Source: Siderastrea radians
Taxonomy: Eukaryota; Cnidaria; Anthozoa; Scleractinia; Rhizangiidae
Length of the DNA stretch: 64,000 bases
Reading direction: 5' to 3'
Assembly (NCBI GenBank): GCA_964017195.1
Contig: OZ024892.1
Location: 7,210,366 to 7,274,365, forward strand
Shown: positions 22,500 to 33,800 of the stretch, one piece after another
How the letters are laid out: each line of letters begins with the position of its first letter
Position numbering within the stretch: the stretch's first letter is position 1
Program-made: the position numbers and the translations under genes
The notes under the pieces: model-generated
The model's database searches: none
What the model saw: only the letters and a program-made list of their open reading frames with translations
Told to the model about the DNA's origin: nothing

Positions 22500-22886
22500 G
22501 GGCCATTTATAAGGGAGAAAATAAGATGAATCTTATCTAAGATGCGACTCAAATAAGATGCGAACTGTACCGTTTATACGTTCGCGTCCTACATAAGACG
22601 CAAAGATCACGTATAAATGGTTACGCATGCGCACTTGTAGTTTTACGTCTTATTTAGGACGTGAAAGCATTTTGATATGAGGAAGTTCATGTCTTATTTA
22701 AGACGTGGACAAAGTAAGAACCGCTGTAAACCCTGTTCTAAGGTAAGACGCATCTTATTTAAGTCGCTTCTAAAATTAGACACGAACACTTATTTTGTAC
22801 TATTTATATGATCAGTTCATGTCTTATTTAAGTTGCGTCTTAGATGCGTATAAGATGCGTCTTATTTTCTCCTGTATAAATGGCCC
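22500..22886. mobile_element. TA-flanked MITE, GGGCCATTTATA termini
   Basis: The ends GGGCCATTTATAAGGGAGAA and TCTCCTGTATAAATGGCCC are inverted repeats, and TA lies directly outside both. The interior is full of TCTTATTTAAGACG-like words in both orientations, giving further internal pairing. It lies about 470 bp after the HS6ST stop. Confidence 0.85.
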
Positions 22887-23075
22887 TAATGTGAAACTAA
22901 ATACTTCCTGCTGATTGAGACAGACATTGCACAATATGTCATAATTTTTGTGTCATACCCTTTTGGGCACAGTACTCTATTCGGTACTTTACAGGCAGTT
23001 TAAATGAAATCCTACATCTGCCAGAGTATGTCTGGATGTAACACATGAACACTTCCATCATATCAATTTTTTCTA

Positions 23076-23417
23076 GACTACGAGCAGTCCCTATTTTTTT
23101 GCAAAGTCCGTATTTTTTCGCAGAGTCCGTATTTTTTCACAGAGTCCGTCGAGCATTCGCCTTAAAAAATAAATGACCGCGCGAAAAATGGGGACGAGGG
23201 GGGCGTGACCGCGCGAAAAATGGGGACGAGGCGAGAAAAAAATTGGGACCCTATTTTTTTCGCGCCTCGTCCCCATTTTTCGCGCGGTCACGCCCCCCCT
23301 CGTCCCCATTTTTCGCGCGGTCATTTATTTTTTAAGGCGAATGTTCGACGGACTCTGCGAAAAAATACTCTGCGAAAAAATACGGACTTTGCGAAAAAAT
23401 AGGGACTGATCGTAGTC
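23076..23417. mobile_element. Long hairpin MITE with internal tandem words, GACTACGAG family
   Basis: It opens GACTACGAGCAGTCC and closes GGACTGATCGTAGTC. Each arm has about three repeats of a TTTTTTCGCAGAGTCCGTA-like word, then GACCGCGCGAAAAATGGGG twice, so it is a hairpin whose arms are themselves tandemly repeated. TA precedes the left end; AA follows the right end, so the target duplication is imperfect. Confidence 0.8.
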
Positions 23418-23556
23418 AAATTTTTTCTTCAGTTGACAAGCTGTACTTGAGACCTTCCACAAGCAAAACTTGACTTGAAGTGAACAAAGTTAACTCTGTT
23501 GGGATGCACTGATAAAAGCGAGTACTGTTCTGAGTTCCCAAGTTCACAGCACATTA

Positions 23557-23829
23557 GAGCAGTTTTCAATTGAGTGTCGAAAGTAGTGTCGTGTTTGCTT
23601 TGGGTTTGCTTACTTCACTCTCTGATTGGTTAAAAAAGCTCAGGCCACTTTGTCAACCAATCAGACATAAAACCAAAACCAATCGTGAGTTGGTCGCACA
23701 CGATTTCCCACACTTGGCACTGGTTATATGTATTTGCTTTGAGTTCTGATTGGTCAATTGTGTTGTTTGCGTCTGCTCTGATTGGCCAGAGTAATTACTT
23801 TGGTTTTTTCGACACTGTTGAAAACCGCT
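23557..23829. mobile_element. TA-flanked MITE, GAGCAGTTTTCAATTG termini
   Basis: The left end GAGCAGTTTTCAATTGAGTG, continuing into TCGAAA, mirrors TTTCGACACTGTTGAAAACCGCTC at the right end, with TA directly outside each. The interior has several CTGATTGG (CCAAT-type) words. This terminus resembles mariner-type MITEs. Confidence 0.8.
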
Positions 23830-24108
23830 CTATGTCTACTTGTTTCTTGTAAGCAACATGCATGATGGTTTTGGTTTGCTGTAAAAAGCCAATGAAGTCA
23901 ATTAGTCTAATGTAATAATTAATATTTATGAAGAGTAACATTTTTTAAGTATCATTTTTACCGCGAGATATGTATTATCTAAAAACGAGTTTTGACTGAA
24001 AATGCTGCGTGCAAATATTTTTTTACTGTAATTTAAATGTATAATGTAAGCTGTAATAATGGTAGTCTTTTAGATAAAATAAATCATCTTAGTTACTTAA
24101 AATATTTA

Positions 24109-24135
24109 TAATAATAATAATAATAATAATAATAA
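24109..24135. repeat. (TAA)n microsatellite
   Basis: Nine or so uninterrupted TAA units are followed by CTTTATTTCTGTG, which may be the reversed 3' tail of a retroelement. The rest of 23830-24867 is AT-rich and shows no gene. Confidence 0.7.
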
Positions 24136-24867
24136 CTTTATTTCTGTGTCTCATCTAGCATCTTCAATGAAGGAGCTAATTGGGGACACTGATATTTGTC
24201 TTTCAACAATAGTAAAAAAATATTTCAAAAGACTGGTATGCAGACTTGGGCAAACATTGTTTGCTAACAAGTATCTGTTGTTGCAGCATAGTGGTCCTAG
24301 AAGTTTGTTTCTTGTGGTCACTAATGGGCAGTCAATGAACCATTCCTCCTTTTGCTCAGGGACAGTCAAGCAAGAAGAGTATGAAAGTACACTGAAAATT
24401 GCCTGCTGTATGTTCTCAGGATTCTTTAATCTTTAATACTTCCTGTGCATGTGTTTTTCTTGCCCAACTATCACCAAGCAAAAAGGAGAGGATGCTTACA
24501 GTCTGCCAATAGATGAAAAATTATGTTAAAACCTGCTTAATTTCGTCCTCTCTTGAATTCCAAGATTTATTATGAGAAGATCAGTTGTAGGGATTTATGC
24601 AAGAATTTGTCAGAAAAGTCAAGTATATGCTTCAATTTTAAATTTCTCAACTTTGTTTGGCTGAAAAAAAAAATCTCCAGCCACTACCCCTCTTTAACTT
24701 GCTTGGTACAGTCAACTCTTATGTTATTAACACCCCATTTTTATGGACAGGAGCTGAAGTCAGTATAAGAGAATACAGGGTCACTATTACAGACTCTATT
24801 ACAAATACCAAATCTTGGTCCTGAGGCAGACTGTTATGACAAGAGTTCAATGAATAAGTAAACAGAT

Positions 24868-24873
24868 TTTATT
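24868..24873 (-). promoter_or_regulatory. FAM98 polyadenylation signal
   Basis: The complement of TTTATT gives AATAAA 87 bp beyond the FAM98 stop codon on the minus strand. Confidence 0.55.
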
Positions 24874-24959
24874 TTTTTATAATTTTATGCATTTTGTTTA
24901 CTTTTAACAATACTGTAATAGATGTCTTGAAAATATTCACAAACGGACAATTATGGCTT

Positions 24960-27900
24960 TCAGCTGTAGTAGACAGTTCTCTGATTGTCACCTCCCCCAA
25001 AAGGATTTCCTCTCTGGCCTCCACCTTGCCCTCCCCTCCCTCTTTTCCAGCTGCCTCCTTGGCCACCCCACCCACCTCTTCCTCCTCCAGCAGACCATCC
25101 TGCAAGATGAAAACAAAATATTAACAAACTGAAAATTTTGCACTTGGATCGTTATTAAAAAACAAAACAAAAACAAAAACAGCAGAACTCCAGGAAAAAT
25201 TCTGATTAAGCTTGGGTCAGTTAAGCATCTAAATAGCGAATATTCTTAGTGAATATAATTTATCCCTTCAAAATGCTACATGTTATATGATAAAAAAGTT
25301 ACCCTTTAAGACCCAACTGCGATCAGCATTAAATTTCCCTTCATCATGGATGACAGTGAATTAGATGATGATGAAGTGTCTTCAGTTGTCTTCAGTTGAT
25401 GTTTAAACAAGTTCTCCCAAAAGTAATGAACAAGATGTATGCAGACCCTTATAAAGTAGAACTTGTATAATGTAGGTCATGAGAATTAAAGAAATGATCA
25501 CCAAGGATGAAGTGTCTTGCTGATTTTTAACAAGTTCTCCTAGAAGTAAGGAACAAAATGAATGGGGACTGTTAAGGAGAATTTGTTTAATGATGCTGGG
25601 GCAGAGTTGAAAATTAATTTACTCACCACCTTGAACTTTTCCTCCTCTGCCACCACGGCCACCTAAACAGTGAAAAATGATCAGAATAGTACTTTGTAAG
25701 TTATAAAATTAATATTAAATAGTTACATATAACTTTGCTCATAATGATGATACACAAGCTAGAATAGATCATGAAAACTTTCCAAAACAATTATTTTATT
25801 ACTGAAAAAACAATTATTGAATAAGAAAGTTCTGTTACTTGATGCCCTCTGGTCCTTTGGGGCCTCTGTTCTCTTTTTGAATGATGGCATTTCTACAGGT
25901 GGTGCCATGTTTGATGTCCTCCCACCTCGATCAGGTACCTAAAAAGAGCAGATTGAAAATAATTGGCCAAGATAACAAAATAATAGAACAACACACAAAA
26001 CCAAATTTCATTCTAAAAATGAAAACGAAAAACAAAATTGAGGGTGGATATGCGTCATATATATGAACTGTGGACGAAATAGGAAATGATGATAACCATT
26101 GCAGTAATGGCTCCATGTGCCACTTTGGGCAATCTGGGTCCTGAGTGATTGCAGTAATGAATAGATCAACTTAAGCAGTTGAAAAAAAGCAACCTGAAAA
26201 AAATTCAGGCTTAAATGCAGGGTTTTCAATAATGGCCGGCAGCCAGTGAAACTCGCCGGCTATTCTACATCAACTCACCGCCTATGTGATTGAGAAATTA
26301 CCTCATTTTACGACTAACATGAGAAACACTTGCCACAAAAAACGAGCCCTGGATCAGCCAAGATTTATTCATGAAAAACAGAAGAATCTTGCCTGAATTC
26401 TGAGTAATTTCAGTGGCGATTTGTGTGTCCTGTTCTGTTCAAATACCCTAATTCTTAATTGCTAGTTGCTACTGCCTGCCCCCACTGTCTGTTACTAGTC
26501 TATTAAATAAAACGAAGAAAAATACAATATTCTTAATATTACCTAAGATTAAAAATATAAGGTGAGTTTAATAAACACTAAAAACGTACATGAAATTCAA
26601 ATATTTAAATTTAAAATGTAAACTCGGAATCTTCTTAGGCACCGACTGAACAGATAAACTGTTAAAATTAAGTACCCTAACTGAGGGATCTAATTGCCAC
26701 TTTTATGGAAAATTGTTTCAAATTACAAGAGTCATTGAAATAATCTGAAACAAAGTTCCACAGTACAACGTCTCTATAAAAATAGCATTTTTCATTATAA
26801 AACGTGGAAAATCGTGGAACGACTGCCTCATCATGTCCTCTTAGGTTATACAGACTCTTTAATCTCCATACAGCTAAATCTGAAACCAACGAGGACATAT
26901 TGTCGCTAACTATGTTGTAAAAACATAGCGATGGCCTTTCCAAAGAAGCCAAGAATATTATTAGACTTTTTAGTCTCCTGCAGCCAGTCCTGCACTGTTT
27001 TACTTATTTCTTGGACGCACTTACTTTGCCCATCATAATCTTGTTGATTTTACACTGGGTTTTGTCCCTGATTTCAGCACTGCTTGTTTTTGTTAACCTT
27101 AAAAGATCTGTCAAAAAACCACAATTAAAATGACATGACAATAAATAAATAAAATGTTAAAATACAAAACTTGTGAGGGCCCAGTTGATCAATAACTTAA
27201 AAAAAGTGAGTCTAAGACTCTAATCACTTGGAGCTAATTTTGATTCATTTTCAATTTTAAAAGAAAAACTCTTCCTACCTGTTCTTGCTGCAATTATGTC
27301 TGTAGTGCTCACTGGTGATGTCACTGAAAGAGATTTCCTCAGTGGATGAAAAGCTGCAGACATCTCATCTTTCTTAATCTGAAAAAAAAGACAAAGAAAA
27401 AACCTTTGAGGACCATCAACTGCTGTGATCAATGTGATAAGTTGATAATAATTTTATAATAATTATATTATTAAATTATTGATACTGGTCTTATGAAAGC
27501 CTAGTGTCATCTGATTTATGCTGGATGACTTTTCAGTCCCCAACTACACTCCCAGCCTCGTCTCCAGCCCTTGATGGGCTATTGAGTGACTGAGGGAGGC
27601 TTGGAACCAAACATGATAGTGTGAGCTCGTCAGGTGACGTCACAATTGATATTTTGCTGAGGACAACTGGGAACGAGGCTGCTACATTCCTATTATACCC
27701 TCATCCAAATGGTCACAACAGATAAACTACACCCTCTTTCCAGTCTGCAGCTGTTAAAGTTATGAAATTAATCAGTTACTGCAGGCTGACCTTAGCTCTG
27801 TCAGACCAGCCAAAGGATTGGATTGTCACATCCAATCTCTTCAACAACATTGAGCGTCGCAGTGTGTACTCCTGGTTGAGTTGTGAGTTGATTTCTTCTA

Positions 27901-30608
27901 CTTTGCTCTGAAAGAAAATAGAAGCACCAATCAATCAGGCAATCAATCAATCATGACAATCAATCAATCAATAATACTTATAGGCAATCACTTTAAATAA
28001 TCAATCAATCTGTGATCAATAATAATCATAATATTTTTTATATTATAATAGCAATAAATTTTTTTTTATTCTGAATATTTCGAGAGTCAGGTGAGACGTT
28101 CTCAATTAGACAGGTTAAAGAGCAAATAACTTACCCACTGTTTCTGACCAAGACTCTTAGTGAGTAATGGATTTCCCAAATGGTCCTTAGGAGCTTTGCT
28201 TAAAAGTTGTCGCACCTACAGTAAAGACCAACATAAACAGTAATTAAAGTTCTTTTTGATATACTGAATTTTTATTAATTAAAAAATATTGTGAAATCAT
28301 TTATTAAGAACATTGAGTCAATTTCTGGATAGTTAAGTAGACTAACCTTAGATTCTATCTGAGAAAACAGCTCAAAAACAGTGGTCTCTTTGGTAGGCTG
28401 TGGCAAATCCAAAGTAGTTAATATTGCCATAAGCTGCTGGAGAGCGGGACTCACTGCCTGTCAGTAGAGATAACAAACAGCTATTAAAAGACAGCACCAT
28501 GTAAATTGAGTTCTCAAACTCATTCATAATTCATCAAGTTTAAGATCAAAAGCGTAAACTCTGATAGAAATTCTACACAGCGTCTTTATAGGATCCTAAT
28601 ATGTAGGATCTTGAAGGATCCCATAAAGCACAGTTAGGATTATTGCCATTTAGGTTCCTCAATGCAATAAAATTTAATTATTGTATGAAATTGTCCAGGG
28701 TATGAATAAACTTACTTGATCTTCAATCTCCATTGCATCATCTTCACCCCCAGTCATGCGCAATGCTTGGAGCTCTGATGTCAAATAGTCTGAGCACAAA
28801 AGAAAGATGCCAGATTATAGTTACATTTCATTTGTTTTTTTACCTCAAAATTATTAATTTTAAAAAACACACAAAGAAGAAAAAGACAAAATCTACTGGC
28901 ACACTGATTAACACAAGCATTGTACATAGAGTTGCCATACCTAGTAAAAGCAGCCTGTTTGATGGTGATGCAAGTCCATTTACCCCCAGAAGATGAGAAT
29001 GGGGACAACCTGCAGGTTAAACAATAAAAAAATATTATTGAATAATATTTGACACCTTCTTAATTTTATTTAAATTAGATCAAAAGGGTCGTAAACAAAA
29101 TTTTACACACCCATAGCAGATATGTTACTCTCGCGTGTGAGTTTGGGAGCATGGCATGCGGGCTAATGAAAAGAAGTTATTCAACACAAAGTTTTATAAC
29201 GCAACCAGTATTTAGTAGGTCAGGTTAAATTTAGCATTTAGGCGCGAAAAATAAAACCCGATGAGCTGTGGTACTCAGCCATATCATACATCCTTCTCGC
29301 CTGAATAAATTGGATATTAGAATGACATTTTTCCCAAATCTTGGTGCTCAACAGCATTTTTGTTGTGCAAAGTCAGGGGGACCAGGATGAGTAGCAATTG
29401 TTTTGATGCATATTTGCATTCTAAAATACCAAGTCATACAGTTTGTAAGGTTAAGTCACATGTGTGCTCAGGAAGCAGCCCACACATGGCGGATGCTCAA
29501 CTCTGGTTTCTGTTGCATAAAACAACTAATGGGGAGGGGGACAAGGGAGTGGGAGGTCTATGGGAGGTGGGAGTAGAGGGGGTGGCAGGAAGCGAGATAT
29601 CAAGGAGATGGCAGGTCAAAGGAACAGGGCAAAATTATGCAACAATGGACAAAATTTTCCGATCGAAGGAGCGCAAAGAGAGAGGAGCCAACAAAAATAG
29701 GGCAAGAACCAAGATTAAAGGGTACGTGAAGTGGGAAGTTTAAGCCCCCCACTAATGGGGATGGTAGAGAGACAAGGGGTCCAACCTTCCTGTGTCCTCA
29801 GCCCTTGAATCCCTGCCAGCTCCTGCCCCTTTTTGTTGGCTCCCACCATTTTGCAGTTTACCAATTGCAAAATATTATGCAATGTTGTGTATTTTTTTCC
29901 TACTACTCCAACTTCCCACCACCTTAGAGCTTGGGAATCCCGTGTTTTGACCCCTTTTTCCCCTGTCCCCACATGCCAACTAGGATTGATTCAAAAGCTA
30001 CAATACAGCGACAGTTACAACATAACATTTCCAATATGTTTATTGCAGGTGTAAAACAAACCCAGTTCAGTCAATAATCCGCTCATTTCCATTCGGAAAG
30101 TTTCCTCATCCTCTTTTTCTGTAAAACAAAACCACGTGGCATGTATTAGACTATTAAACTTTGACACTAAACAATCTTATTTGTATACCGTAACCGTTTT
30201 TTGAAGAACGAGCCTCATGGTTTGTAATTACCTGAAACATTTTCTTGTATACTGCAAAGGGTCTTTAAATGGTCTGTGAGCCACACACACAATGACATAA
30301 AATCTGGTGTAAGATTTTCTCCCTGCACAGCAGCTGTCAGTGCTCCTTCTTCCAAAAGGGCACCATCAAATCTTTTAAAAGTACCAATAAACAAGTGGAA
30401 AAATGATCAATTTACAACTTACAATAAAACAAGCTCACTGACACTGTGTTGAAAATACAATTACTGTATTATAATGGACAGTTTCGTACAGTACTGGTGA
30501 AATTATCTAGACGTGACTCTGTTCACAAATAAAGAATGGGACAAGGGCATGCTGATATAAAAAAACTTACCCAAGGTCTTCTAATGCGTCCTGGATATCA
30601 CTTTCCAT
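24960..30608 (-). CDS. FAM98: FAM98 family protein with RGG tail
   Basis: A 381-residue protein in 13 exons: 30571-30608, 30232-30371, 30062-30118, 28941-29009, 28716-28789, 28347-28457, 28135-28215, 27791-27907, 27279-27378, 27025-27107, 25839-25938, 25627-25662, 24960-25099. All junctions keep frame. FAM98A/B proteins belong to the DDX1-RTCB-associated tRNA-ligase and RNA-granule complexes. Diagnostic blocks in order: FDGALLEEGALT and LCVWLTDHLKTLC; ETFRMEMSGLLTELGCPHS; RLLLLDYLTSELQALR; HLGNPLLTKSLGQKQW; LKRLDVTIQSFGWSDRAK; AEIRDKTQCKINKIMMGKVP-DRGGR. The last exons give a Gly/Arg-rich tail (GGGRGGWGGQGG, GRGGQGGGQRGN) ending TVYYS, typical of RNA-binding, arginine-methylated tails. The start lies 211 bp from the PSMD8 start on the other strand. 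A versus B orthology is not assigned. Confidence 0.94.
26217..26480. repeat. Interspersed repeat in FAM98 intron, copy 2
   Basis: It begins CAGGGTTTTCAATAATGGCC and includes TGATTGAGAAATTACCTCA, the reverse complement of segments at 17165-17590. It lies in the intron between 27025 and 25938. Confidence 0.6.
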
Positions 30609-30819
30609 CTTAAAAACAACAAAGAATCGTCTCTTTAGCTGCCAAAAATCGCTTCGAAATATAAATTAAACCTGTTCTTCGATTTGCTAAAATTCACCAG
30701 GCGCTATTTTTTATGGTGGTTTTCAGTCTTCCCCGGACAATTCCATCAACGCATACTTTGAATCAGTGAACCGCTGTCTAATACCACTGCTTTTACCTGT
30801 GACTCTGCAAAAATCGAAG
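30609..30819. promoter_or_regulatory. Bidirectional promoter of FAM98 and PSMD8
   Basis: Only 211 bp separate the two start codons, so both 5' UTRs and core promoters must share or overlap this spacer unless a noncoding 5' exon exists. Mid-spacer is TAAAATTCACCAGGCGC. No strong TATA box is seen near either start. Confidence 0.7.
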
Positions 30820-33800
30820 ATGGCCTCCCAAGCCGGGTTGAAGGAAGTTGTTTCTCTTTATCAAACACTTATAAAGGAGTGGAATAGAAAACCCGTTGAC
30901 CTTGAAAAAGTTGGAAAGCTTCTTTCTGGGATGAAAGTAAGTAGAGACATTCCTCCTTCGTTTATACTCAGTTTCCTGTGGAAAACGTTCTATCAAATTT
31001 GTCCCACATGGCCTCTCAAAAGTTCAGTTTGACAGAAACAGGCAAATGTACTGTTTGTGTGTGTGTTTTTTGTTAAAACTATTTCAGCAACATATAAAAG
31101 CAGTTAACCTTCCAAGTACTGTGTTCTATATTAAATCATGTCATGAGGTCTGAAAAATCTTGATTTGTAAAGCCAGTAAGTCAATGCTTTTTTTTGAAAG
31201 CAACAAAGACACTAAATTTAAAACTAAAATAAATCTAACTTTAAATTTAAGGTTAAGATCCAACAGTAAATTGTTTTATTTTATTTTATTTTATAATAAA
31301 GGGATAATGTTGATGACAATGAAAATAATACTGGTTTCAAAGGACTGACACCGTCATATTCTTTTTCATCGGTGAGATGTATATATGACAAAAATAGACT
31401 AAAACAATGCATTGGCATTGAGGCATACATGTATGGAAGATCCAGTTTCTTGAATGCTTGCTATCGTGAGCCTTTCGCTTTTCTTAATAGTGAGGCTGTG
31501 GTCAAATGGATTCAACCATTACTGGATACAACATTACTGGATACAATTTTGTTGTACAAATGTTTGGTGAATGTCATTCAACATCCTTAAGAATGATTTA
31601 GCATCATTCAACAGTGTACCCAATAGCATTCAACTCGTTGAATTCATCAGTGTTGAGCCATGCTGAATGGTGATGTTGAATCCATTTGGTTTGGACCTAA
31701 TGATTACATGTGCACAACAGATTGTTTTATTTGTCTCCTTTTAGATGGCTTTGATTCAGTTCTCATTCTTACCCACCTCCTCAACCAAACCAAGCCCACA
31801 GGAGCTGCTATTGGCAAGTAAGTTCTATCAACCTTCTTTTGGAATGAGCAGCATTATGAATGAATGGTAGCATGGCTGAGTGGCTAGAGGCACTGAGTTT
31901 TAACCCTTTCATTCCCGGAGTCAGTTATGGAGCCTGACATTAAAAGTGGTTCTAACTTTTGAGTCTGTGGATGAAATCCTATGATGTGACTATTCAAATG
32001 AAACCTCTTAAGCAGCACTTTCACATGGTACTATTTATATTTGAGTATTTTGCAAAATGAAATTTGGGATTTGTTTTGAGTTCTCATTTTGGGCCCTCCT
32101 GGGAGTGAATGAAAGGGTTAATCCAGAGTGAGATAAATTGGCCACTGGAAAGAAATTCAAAAGCTGACATTCTGAGTGACATTTTCTTCAGAGCGAATGT
32201 CAGCTTTTGAATTTCTTACCCTGGTCAATTCACCTCAACCACTCAGTTGATAAATCCACATTTTCATTTTGTACTTCAAAAAATCAAGTTTAGTTTTGAC
32301 TTTTGTAAGGCCCCCAACATCTCTGAGGAGAGTAACAATAATCATATAGTTTTTTACATATTTTTTAATTCTTAGGAGATGCACTTGAAATTGGAGTTCA
32401 GTGGAGTGTCTTGAAAAAAGATATCCCTTCATTTGAAAGATATATGGCTCAGCTGAAACCATACTATCTGGATTACAAGTAAGTAATGACTGCACACTAC
32501 AGGCCGAGCAGTTTAAAGGGGACCTCCACTGTTACAAAAAATTGATGTTGAATTGTTGAACTTAAAGTCTGAATTTCAATTTTTAAGTTAACAAATGGAA
32601 AGAAAGTTTTAGTGTACCAAAGAGATATAGATACCACCTGTTTTCACTTTTGAATTTCCCGTGCACTGCCATTTTGAATTTTCATGAAAGTTGTTTTATA
32701 ACAATGGTGACATAAGAATTTAAAATGGCAACGTGCTGGAAATTCAAAAACGAAAATAGGTGATATTGATATCTAACTTATTGGTACACCAAAACTTTCG
32801 TTTCACTTGTTAACTTAAAGAATTAATATTTAGATTTTATTTCCAACAATTTACATGTAACGTCCATTTGTTGTAACAGTGGAGGTTCCCTTTAAAGACG
32901 GTGCCTCCTAATACAGAGGTATTTTTGCAAAGGTTATGACTCTGGGGGAAAAGCAGATCTTAGCAACTTGGGTTATCAGAATCCAAAAAGAAAAATGTGG
33001 GTAACCACGTATTTTTCAGAGATAATTTAACAACCATAAATCTAAAAAAAGCGTTAAAATACAAAGAATGTGTGTCAATTTCTTTCCAAGTTTAAGCTCA
33101 ATTATCTTTGAAAAATGCGCGGTTACCCCCAATTTTCTTTTTGGATTCTAATAGCCCTTGCTAAGATCTGCTTTTTCCACGTAGTTTTTAAACCACACAG
33201 AAATGTTGTTGTATTAGTGGGCAAAGTCCTTGAGAAACGTGAATATCCCGAGATGTGCAGAACATATGGGCAGTAACAAAAGGAGGCACCGTCCTTAAGG
33301 CCACCTAACAAAATTATACACTGGACAAAGTTATACAACTGTACACGCCCCAACGAGGCTACCTTATTTGCAGCAAGTTTTGTGACTATTGCAAATAAAA
33401 TTATATGAAAAATTGATGTACCTAAAAATATCAACTTTAAGGTAGATTAATTTTCAGAACATTCAACATTTTTATTTGATGTAACTGTGTTTGGCCAAAA
33501 GAAGGCAAGAAAACAAATTGCAGCTTATAACTCACTTCTGAAATTTTCCTTTCATGCTTATTAATTAAAATGTAATAATATTGAGTATTAATTACTTGTA
33601 AATTAATACTTGTAACTCATGATTTATTAAATTTGTTTCCTTTGATAGAGGTATCCTGGAGGAATCTGCTTACATGTATCAGCTTCTTGGTCTAAATTTG
33701 TTGTCTCTTCTTGCCCAGAATCGACTTGCAGAGTTTCACACGGTAAGTTAAAATGTTGTTGAAGTCAAATACCTAAATTGTGTTTTAACCTCAAAGTTAA

